From assembly GCA_028673005.1 (NCBI GenBank), contig CM054118.1, positions 61,685,401-61,749,400 of the forward strand: DNA of 64,000 bases. The letters are read 5' to 3'. A program made the position numbers and the translations under genes. The notes beneath the pieces were generated by a model. The model ran no database searches. It worked only from the letters and a program-made list of their open reading frames with translations, and had not been told where the DNA came from. Below, piece by piece: positions 55,861-64,000 of the stretch. This DNA comes from Tanypteryx hageni. Taxonomy: Eukaryota > Arthropoda > Insecta > Odonata > Petaluridae. Within the stretch, counting starts at the first letter, position 1; each line of letters begins with the position of its first letter.

Positions 55861-58724
55861 ATCAGATGATATTTTTGCGTGATTGAAATCTAACTTCGAT
55901 GATTACCGTTTTCTGTAGAACCGTATTGTTATTACGATGGTAAGTGTATGCCGATGAAATGCCTGGTCGCATGGGAATGGGAAATAAGAGCGTCTTATAA
56001 GCGTGGGAGATTAAAATAACCAGCCTATAAGTAACAAAAGTAAAGCGGAATCCATATTTAAAAAAATTGATACCCAGTCGATAAAAACATTTCAAAACGT
56101 AATTCTCTGTCTTTCTACGCCGACTTTGTTATCATTAAAAAAAAATCGAGTCAATCGAAACCTTTATAAAAAGATCGCATTATTATTCAGTGCGACGAAA
56201 CCAAATAAAACAGAAAAAATCGAAAGGATTGTCTGCATCTGTCCGACGTGACTTTTCATCTTTCCACAGTTCCGTAATCTCCCTCCTTCCTCTTATACCC
56301 TCTGCACTCAGTTTCCATTAATTAATTTGGTGGCGGCGGTTGTTAGGGGCGAAAGAGAGAGAGAGAGAGAGATGGTTCCATCTGTCTGTTAAGAGGCAGG
56401 CATAGCGGAGGTTCGAGAGATAGAGAGACAGTCGATGGCGATGGTCGTGGGGGAAACTGGAGGGAGGAAAAATAGGGAGAGGGGGGTTCGAAAGCGGCGC
56501 CGCGGTCTCCTCGCATGACAAGCCATTTTCCATCTCTCCCCCTCCCTCCCTACCTTTAATATTCATTCCCGGTTGGATCGATCGTGAAACCATGACTAGT
56601 ATCGAGAGGAGAAGCGGATAAAGAAATATGTACGCCTAAGCGGGTAATATGGAGGCGGCGATAACCTACCTGAACCGTAGTAACGTTGAAGAGAAAAAGT
56701 GTTCCATTTTATTACTATGCGCTTAAATTAAATCCTCTTTGGTGATAAAATACATGTAAGGTTCTCATTACCATATATTTTAAATATAATTTTAAAACTA
56801 TTATTTCATATATTTTGACTGCGTATATCAAGGCATTACTATGATATTGCAAAATTGTATTGTAAAATAATCATTTTTGTAATAATAAAAACGGTGAAGA
56901 GAAAATGCATAATAATTCTTCGTAACACTACGATAAGGAATCTATTGGTTTACTATCTGTAGGGCCTCAATCTAAGCGTAAGCTAGCCTTCGCATCAAAG
57001 TACAAATATAATATCTAACTCTAGACCAGATTTATTAAATCTATAGAATACATACTCATTTTCCGTTTAAACTCTAAGGACTCAATGGGATCTCGGATGA
57101 AACGCCGTTGATTTCTTGTTAAATTTTCTTGTAACAAACATTACGAAGAAACTTGCTGAAAATCGTGTAATCTGAATGTAAAACTGTCTACATTGCATAA
57201 AGTTATATACTGTAATTTAGTCCGTGAACATCAATGGGAGATAAATGTACGATATGGGTACATCGTTTAGCAGTGTACATACATAACAGTTTTGTTTTTG
57301 TTGTAACTATTTAGGGCATTAGTGTAGATATAAACCTTACGTTGAACTTGCTAATTATATGCAGATCCGTCCTTTAATATAAGGTTATTATAATACCGTA
57401 CATACTTACAGAACACAGTATAGAACTTGTTTAATATAATCGTAATACTCGCATGACTCTTAGATTTGTTATTGCTGTTTTCGTTATCGTCTTTGGTAAA
57501 AATCTACTTCATAATTTTAAATAGTCTAATGTGTAGTTGCAATAAATACATGCTTAGCTTCAATCTTGCAATGGAAAAATGTTATTCCATTCGTTTTCTT
57601 TCGTAATAGACCGAGCGATGAGTTAACTGAAATAAAACTTTAAGATCACTATAAAAGAATCATTCCGAATTTCCATTGTTTTTCAGTTAGGTATAGTGCT
57701 GACTGTCTTCTCATTTCCATTCATTCCACGAATTCTCTTTCTTTCTTCAATTCTGTCTACACAAATTAGGACTTATGTATCTAGGCGAATTAATATGCAT
57801 GGGACAGTATCTATAAAACAAGACTATCAAACATATGTTTTGATTTCATGCAGTTTTAAAATAAAAAAGACAGTTTGTATCCTACTATGGAATTCCGCCA
57901 TTTTTTTATCAAGGAAACTGTAAGTTGTTTTCATGAAGATCGCTACTTATAAATTTCTAGAAATATATTAGTCCATTGCGCAACATGAAGATTCCGTTCT
58001 TGGAAAAAATGCGCGTTAGGCAATACCGCGTAGAGAAAATCCGCCTTGCTCAAGTTTAATACCGTATAACATAAATATGACGTGTTCGCGTAAGCTGCAG
58101 ACTTTCTTACGTCACATAAATACGTAAAATGTAGTGTGCAAGCAATTTAGGACCGCTTATATTTCAATTTTTATATTGCCACTTTTACAAAATCTTGTAT
58201 AATCAGATCCACTTTGAGCGATGGTTCACTTTATTACGTTAATACATAATGTGGAGCCAACGGTCCTATAAAAATTAAATGTTTTCTATTGCCTTTCAAC
58301 TAACCGTTTCTAAATCAAAAATTACCTAATGTGATCCGATAATATGAGCGATGACAGATTCACTGTATTTTTTTAAACATTCATTCATAATATCATATTA
58401 GCGATAGGAGAGGGTGAACATAAATAATGATTTCAGTAGGAACGAAAAATAATTGAAATAAATTTGAAATACATTAATAATGGACCTCCACCAAGGAATA
58501 TTTGTCGTTATGGATAATACCGCCGCTTATTTCCAAGTTAATTTCACAGATGTGTATTGGTAACTCAGGAAAAAATTTTTATAAGTGGAATGTCATTTAA
58601 TAAATCCCTTAAAATCCTCAGATCTTTAATGAAAATCCTTTATTTTCGTAGATTCTAAGAATTGTAGAAATTGGAAAAAAACACTGCCTTCCTAATGTAT
58701 TAATCAACATTTAAACGAGCAAGC
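55861..58724. other. Unassigned stretch
   Basis: A GC-richer part at 56280-56690 includes a (GA)n run (56353-56371). The rest is AT-rich. No gene, RNA or bounded element recognised. Confidence 0.45.
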
Positions 58725-58728
58725 TTAA

Positions 58729-59289
58729 TTTGTACCGTAACCGGGCAAGTGGGATCAGATTTCACCCCATATATTTAAATAGTTAGCAACTTAACTAAAG
58801 GAGTATGGATTATTTTATAAATTTATTTATAAAGAAATGGTTAAGAAATATTACTGTTGCGTAAAATTTTAAAAGTTATATTTGTTTATTGTTGATTTTG
58901 ATAATTCGTTTATTTCCTTACAATGAGGCACATTTGAATATAATGGTATGAAAATAACTATAAAATACAATTACAATTTTTATGTAACATTGTTTACACA
59001 TACAATAATATATATAATCTCCACAATTATACATGTATACTGTAGTTATTTACAATTCTTACACTCATTACATATACTTAATTAGTAGTGGGGTCAATAA
59101 TGACCCCAATCCTACATTTATTATATATCTTGTTATATGAACAAATTATAATAATTTTCATCCGCATAGAAGGAACTTAGTAGTAAATAAACACAATAAA
59201 ATGGAGAAATTGCATAAAGTAAAACTTTTCACAATAATAAGAAAAACAACTAAGTGGGTCAAATATGACCTTGCTTGCCCGTTTAAAGG
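58729..59289. mobile_element. piggyBac-like MITE with TTAA target sites
   Basis: Flanked by TTAA at 58725-58728 and 59290-59293. Inverted ends: left aaccgggcaagtgggatcag and right read inward aaacgggcaagcaaggtcat, similar over about 30 bp with one indel. The interior contains a short palindrome tggggtca-ata-atgacccca (59088-59106). No transposase. TTAA duplication plus a gggcaag end fits piggyBac-type elements. Confidence 0.75.
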
Positions 59290-59293
59290 TTAA

Positions 59294-60315
59294 ATCATCA
59301 ATTTTAGTAGCTTGAAATTTCAGTCTTCATATTACTTGCTTTACTGATGTTTTAGGAAGATCTTTCCTATTTTTTTCCTCGTTCAAAGAGAGAAACTATT
59401 TAAATAACCATAAACAGTGCAAAAAAAGCTTAAGAGATTGCGTCAGATACTTAATGGATTTGTTAAGATTTCTCTAACGTTGACATTTACTTTTTATCTA
59501 TATTCATTACGTGTTCATTAGCTATACAAAAGTCTAATTCAACATTTGGATTAATTAATTTTTTGGATATGAATAAGGAATTTACTCACTTTCGTCTTCA
59601 TCGGATTAAAAATACAGGAAACTTTGAACGCTGTTGTAATTCATGTATGTCTGATTAATCAGATTTTATGTTTTTTGTTATTACTTCGATATAACTGCTT
59701 GTAATCTACTGAATATTCCTATAACAACGGTAATTAGGTTCATTCAATTAATAATATAATATAATAATAAAAAAAATCATCAAATGTCGAATTTTATGAA
59801 CTACTTTAAGGTTTAGTTTTCTGATGGTAAATTGAGAAATCTTATTTTTATAGGCTAAAAGTCCAACGAGACTGAACAAATAGTGAAAATGTTTGGAGGG
59901 AATTAAGAAAAACTTTATTTATAAACTTTAATTAATGAAATAACATGCGAATCATGTTAGGAAATGTGCGATTTTATTATATATCATTTAATCCAGAGAC
60001 GAATACTAAAATTGACTTATACTGAACCATGGCATAAAAAGTTTGGCAATAAAGTCTGCAGTTGCCGTTGCCGAACAAAAGAGGTTGTGTTACGTTGCTA
60101 TTTGAAAGACATCGTATCATTTTATTCGTTATTTCAAAACATCCCTATAAGATTCCTAGACGCACAGTAGAATAACGGCACACTCAACATTTGAACCCCT
60201 GATTATTTCATATTTATTCTCAGGAATTTATTTTCAGGCATATCGTTGAAAATAAGTTTTTTGATTTAATAGTAGAAATGATCTATTTGATATCATTTTG
60301 AACCTTTAATCCCAC
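59294..60315. other. Unassigned AT-rich stretch
   Basis: Nothing recognised. If 60316-60355 is an exon, this lies in its downstream intron. Confidence 0.4.
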
Positions 60316-60355
60316 CTGCTCGCGCGATGCGAACGTATCCAAGACTTTGAGAGAC
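60316..60355 (-). CDS. Candidate 40-bp exon of an unidentified host gene
   Basis: Minus strand: a pyrimidine-rich acceptor (tctgccatttcag, AG at plus 60356-60357) with a ctaat branch-point-like word about 25 nt upstream. A 40-bp segment follows, ending at GCAG-GTGGGA (GT at plus 60314-60315). Read after one leading base, the 13 codons give SLKVLDTFASREQ and end in phase 0, which is compatible with the phase-0 exon at 32566-32661. GC-rich codon endings contrast with the AT-rich surroundings. The family is not recognised. A chance combination of motifs cannot be excluded for so short a segment. Confidence 0.3.
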
Positions 60356-60524
60356 CTGAAATGGCAGACAATGAAGATTAGAAGGACGGAATACAAACGG
60401 AAAATATTTGAAAATTTTAATAGCTCCTAATTCGTTGAAGACGTGCGCGATATAGTTGTAACCGTCGGTGCTAATGGGCATAAGGTTGGGCCCCAGCGTA
60501 CCAGAAAATACGTCGAAATATTCG

Positions 60525-61080
60525 CTAGGACCGAGAAATACTACAAATCATTTTTCTCAAGCGCGATAAGATAGGTCAATTGAGACTTTAGCTAGAGTTG
60601 ATGTTGGTGAATTAACACCCTCTCCCAAACGCTTTTGGCAGCTTGCAAGGTACTAATGTAAATCGAATGTAGCTTTTGGGTTTTCTGTTATAAATTAAGC
60701 ATTCGAATCATCTTTTGATAGGAAATTCATTTTTATTGTTGGTGCCTTGTAATTTTAAATCAGTAGAAGCAGTCCGATTAATCTGTCACGCATTTAAAGC
60801 ATCGATTCTGTGAACATTAACATCCTCTCTTGAAACAAATTTCTTTAAAATATCACAAATAAAAAAATAAATAGCCAACCGGAATGTAAATTCAGAGAGT
60901 ACATGCATGCGCAACAATAAACGTTTTTAGATTTATTTCCAAAAAATAGTATATGTATCATCAAAGATGCACACACTTAAATATTAACACAGTAGTAAGC
61001 CGAAAATCGATAAAAGTAGGATAGAAATATCGGTTAACAAAACAAAGCCTTTTAACTGAAATGGGAGGACGATTACTATT
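60525..61080. other. Unassigned stretch
   Basis: 60525-60660 is moderately GC-rich with a readable minus-strand segment. The rest is AT-rich. Nothing bounded recognised. Confidence 0.4.
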
Positions 61081-61178
61081 GTCTAGAACAGTGGTTCTCA
61101 AATGTGGTCCGCGGATATGTTTTAGGGGGCCCGCGAGTTAATGCATAATTTTATAAAAAAATCATGAAATTTATGTTT

Positions 61179-61333
61179 ATAATGAAAAAATAACTTTGTT
61201 GTTTCCACAAATTTTAATTTAAACACGACCGGTTTCACCACGATCGTAGCATCATCAGGTTACTACGATCGTGGTGAAACCGGTCGTTTTTAAATTAAAA
61301 TTTGTGGAAACAACAAAGTTATTTTTTCATTAT
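61179..61333. repeat. Palindrome: 71-bp arms, 13-nt spacer
   Basis: Left arm 61179-61249 and right arm 61263-61333 are reverse complements with one mismatch. The spacer is catcatcaggtta. Arms consist of an AT-rich outer part and a GC-rich inner part (acgaccggtttcaccacgat). Confidence 0.95.
61224..61260 (-). ncRNA. Hammerhead-ribozyme-like core (Penelope-type), degenerate
   Basis: The minus strand reads CTGATGA, a stem-loop GCTAC-GATC-GTGGT (helix II with one extra T before it), GAAA, the palindromic CCGG of a very short helix III, then TC. This order (CUGAUGA, helix II, GAAA, 4-nt helix III, UC) is that described for minimal hammerheads of Penelope-like retroelements, which work as dimers because helix III is so short. 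Helix I pairing is poor here and one arm has a substitution, so activity is doubtful. The identification is inference from motif order. Confidence 0.35.
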
Positions 61334-61587
61334 GAGTCAATTCCACCGAGTTGAGCCTGACCTCATTACTTATATTTATGTTTACGTTTATGCCTACCAA
61401 GTTTTGTTTGTGTTTAGTAATTTTATATAAAAATGTCCATAAATAGGGTTGTTAAATTAACCTGCTATTATTTTAAACTCAATTTATACATGTACAACAA
61501 TTTTGTGTCTATGGCATCCAATGAACTTGGGGGTCAGCGAGGATTCTTTCCTTACGATACTCAAGTTTGAGAACCACTGGTCTAGAA

Positions 61588-62345
61588 CAACAGATCGTGT
61601 TTTAAAATGTCCCACGCAAATAACTAAACGTAATAATTCACAAAAAATACAGAACTTGCAGTAAAAGAAACTCCGCAAACACACCCCAAAGCACAAAGAC
61701 GATTCTGCTCTCAATTCCTCCGAAGGTCGGAAATGACACGAAATGAGGAGACCTTCCTCCCTCGATTTTCCCTCTCCAACTCCACGCATACGAACGCACA
61801 CACACACACACACACCCGCCTCTCCCATTCTCCTATCCAACCTCCCCCTCCCACGAAAATCGTCAGCCTCATCCTTACCCATCCCACTCGCCGCGGAATC
61901 CAAGATCCGAGCAATCCCATTGGTCGGACCTCCTCCACACGGCAGGTGTGACTCCGCCCCTTCCCTCTCTCCCTCCCCCTCCTCCTCCTCCCTCTCTTTC
62001 TCTCTCTATTTCTTTCTCTCTTCCATGCACACCCACCCCTTTCCAGTCCTATTCCACACGGGAATTGCGCTCATTTCTCACACCCTTTCTCAATCTCCAC
62101 CCCTTTTGTAGAAAAAAATCATCCCCTCTCTCCCTTTCTTCCAAACGGAGGATTCTCCCATGAGCTCACACCCACGTCATTAGGTAGCCACTCCCCCTTT
62201 TCAACTCTTCCCCCCCCCACCCTCTCCCGCCGTCCCCCTCCTCCCCCACCCCCTCTTATCTGCTGTCCCCTTACGCTGCTCATTACTCTTCTCCATCCTC
62301 TCCCACAACAGCTCCTCTATCTCTTTCTCTCCTCCTATCAGAGAC
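61588..62345. repeat. CA microsatellite and CT/C-rich tracts
   Basis: A (CA)n run at 61796-61815 is followed by polypyrimidine tracts (61950-62120, 62195-62340). All long frames between 61484 and 62163 on both strands fall in these tracts and are not credible genes. Confidence 0.75.
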
Positions 62346-63482
62346 GTTGTCCTCACGGTTTATCCATGTTCAGCGTAATGCGTTTCTTCTTTCTTTTGGA
62401 GTCCGTGTCGTCCGGAATATTTTTTCGTTCTTTCTTTTTGCTCGAGTGCCAAAAAATGCTATTTCTCGGCCGTTGTCCAAAAGGATAACATACTCGGCTG
62501 AAATGCGTGTTCGTTATTCTCGACCGATAAATTCGTGGGGTAGTGGAAGCAGACGAGTGGTTTTTTTTGTCGGCGTATCCAAAAATTTAACTGAATGTTT
62601 AATGCTGCTTTGAGGCATATTTTTTTCTATTGCTGAAATGTAAAAATCTACACGCGCGCCATCGGGGTTATATTCAACTGAATGTGAAAGGTGAATAATC
62701 TTCATTCATACTACAGTTGTAGTGAAGGGTTTACGCCAATATTTTAGTTTATTTAGGAAAATAAACGACGAGCATGGCTGTTTTTTTAATTATAAAATTA
62801 GAATAGCGAAATGAAAGTAAATTATGGCCAGCAATAAAAAAAACCGTATATTACATTTTTCAGATTCAATAATTAGGAAAATCTACAACTAAATATATTC
62901 TTAAACAAAGAAAATATGCACTGCGTCCGAAAGGGTACGTTTAGAAACAAAGTTGTCAACACTAAAATATTAAAATTGACAGTTATACTTAATATAAGAC
63001 TGAAATTAATATCTTTTTATACTTTGTAAAATTGGAAAAAAATAAATTTTCTACAAGCTTAGAAAATACTTAACTGCTAATTTTAGCAAAAATATTTATT
63101 TTACGAGTTATACTCCTATAAAATTTGTTTGAACAAACTTTATCTGTATAAAAAATGAAGAAAAGGTTCCATAAGCAAAGAGATAAATTATAACGAATAG
63201 TAATTCGCGCGAATGCGTCAGATATAAACGATCTGTCAAAATTATCTCGCTTTTTAAAAATTTGCTCACTTCTTTCGCGGAAATGCACGCCTGTAGGAAA
63301 AAAGAGAAATAAAACAAAGCAATATCTCCTTAATAAGGAATTACGCAAAACTTTTATCCGCAGAGACGATAAATCACGAAAGATTAATCGGCGTGAAAAA
63401 TGAGGGAATTCAATTACAGAACCTCTCAAAACGAATCACGAAAAAATGCCATCTGTAAAGGAAAAAAATAAAAGGGCTTCGC
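62346..63482. other. Unassigned stretch
   Basis: 62346-62620 is non-repetitive with moderate GC; the rest is AT-rich. A 21-bp micro-exon candidate (63270-63290, minus) is a finding. Confidence 0.4.
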
Positions 63483-63856
63483 AACATGAAAAGAGCAAGC
63501 AAAAGAGAAATAGTGATATTTGGGACAAAAATATCCCTCTGCTCACTATGCGCTTCATAATACAACGTATTAGGAAAGAGAATTAATTTACTACGTGAGG
63601 TTACATAACATGAAAAGAGCAAGCAAAAGAGAAATAGTGATATTTGGGACAAAAATATCCCTCTGCTCACTATGCGCTTCATAATACAACGTATTAGGAA
63701 AGAGAATTAATTTACTACGTGAGGTTACATAACATGAAAAGAGCAAGCAAAAGAGAAATAGTGATATTTGGGACAAAAATATCCCTCTGCTCACTATGCG
63801 CTTCATAATACAACGTATTAGGAAAGAGAATTAATTTACTACGTGAGGTTACATAA
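63483..63856. repeat. Tandem repeat, three units of 124 bp
   Basis: Unit starts (aacatgaaaagagcaagc) at 63483, 63607 and 63731, exactly 124 bp apart. The three units appear identical by eye. Each contains an imperfect hairpin, atagtga ... tcactat around ggga/tccc. Minus-strand frames of 71-90 codons are by-products of the repeat. Confidence 0.95.
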
Positions 63857-64000
63857 AGTTAAAGAAGAAAGCATCTTTAAACCTAACTGTACTCTTTTCG
63901 TATTTGCAATCGGGGTGAAAATTAGATGAATTTTCGATAAATCGAAGAATTTTATTCCCGTTTGTGCTCCCATTGGTCAATTTTAAGTTCTAAAGTAGGA

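Larger units (their letters stand above)
61089..61579. mobile_element. hAT MITE, 491 bp, containing a long palindrome
   Basis: Perfect 14-bp inverted ends cagtggttctcaaa (left) and tttgagaaccactg (right), with a perfect 8-bp target duplication gtctagaa at 61081-61088 and 61580-61587. The left subterminal part reads tgtggtccgcgg. Without the palindromic insert at 61179-61333 it would be about 336 bp. The perfect target duplication suggests a relatively recent insertion. Confidence 0.95.

Noticed and set aside
61484..62163. Frames of 70-140 codons around the CA repeat
   Set aside because: They translate CA and CT tracts and extend into a hAT MITE end.
63410..63806. Two nearly identical minus-strand frames suggesting a duplicated small membrane protein
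   Set aside because: They are by-products of the 124-bp tandem repeat; each crosses repeat-unit borders and has no independent coding evidence.
63483..63856. CRISPR-like array
   Set aside because: Units are identical over their whole 124 bp with no unique spacers, in a eukaryotic genome; it is an ordinary tandem repeat.

Overview
This is a eukaryotic, almost certainly arthropod (probably insect) genomic window. It is AT-rich with GC-rich islands, has no dense gene array or operon, carries long GA/CT tracts, and is littered with eroded transposable elements of types common in insects: Jockey-like and CR1-like LINEs, an RTE-like LINE, hAT, pogo/Tigger and piggyBac-type elements, and tRNA-derived SINEs. 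Species cannot be decided from the sequence alone. Almost all long open frames lie in polypurine/polypyrimidine tracts or in transposon remnants. No complete host protein-coding gene was found.

Layout. 1-1518: Jockey-type LINE reverse-transcriptase (RT) pseudogene (minus), running off the left edge. 1.5-14.3 kb: intergenic or intronic DNA with one 647-bp non-autonomous hAT element (3053-3699), a TATA/CCAAT promoter-like cluster near 5.45 kb and a 0.9-kb polypurine block (11.2-12.1 kb). 14.34-21.65 kb: the most layered region. A minus-strand RTE-like LINE is split in its RT domain by a 6.1-kb hAT composite with an 8-bp target duplication. Inside that lie a second hAT-like element and three other dispersed repeats. 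21.9-31.7 kb: pogo-like and hAT MITEs, a tRNA-like SINE head, two further dispersed repeats, GC-rich islands and a CR1 3' tail. 35.3-39.4 kb: internally deleted CR1 LINE, then a 2.3-kb Tigger (pogo) transposon with both inverted ends, TA target duplication and a frameshifted transposase. 42.8-53.9 kb: repeat copies, a polypyrimidine tract carrying a LINE 3' tail, a SINE, a hAT MITE and a 220-bp-period tandem array. 58.7-61.6 kb: piggyBac-like MITE and a hAT MITE containing a 71-bp-arm palindrome with hammerhead-ribozyme-like sequence. 63.48-63.86 kb: three apparently identical 124-bp tandem units.

The best evidence for a host gene is on the minus strand. A 96-bp exon at 32566-32661 is open, phase 0/0, with consensus splice sites. 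A 40-bp exon candidate at 60316-60355 has a strong acceptor and ends in phase 0. They could belong to one gene with introns of tens of kilobases, in which case most of this window is intron. Weaker exon candidates are listed as findings.

No CRISPR array, rRNA gene, intact tRNA or prokaryotic feature was seen. Nothing here is clearly a new biological system. The most unusual items are the palindrome/ribozyme-like structure inside a hAT MITE, the 220-bp tandem unit that recurs in opposite orientation 35 kb away, and a set of dispersed repeat families sharing an embedded tRNA B-box-like motif.
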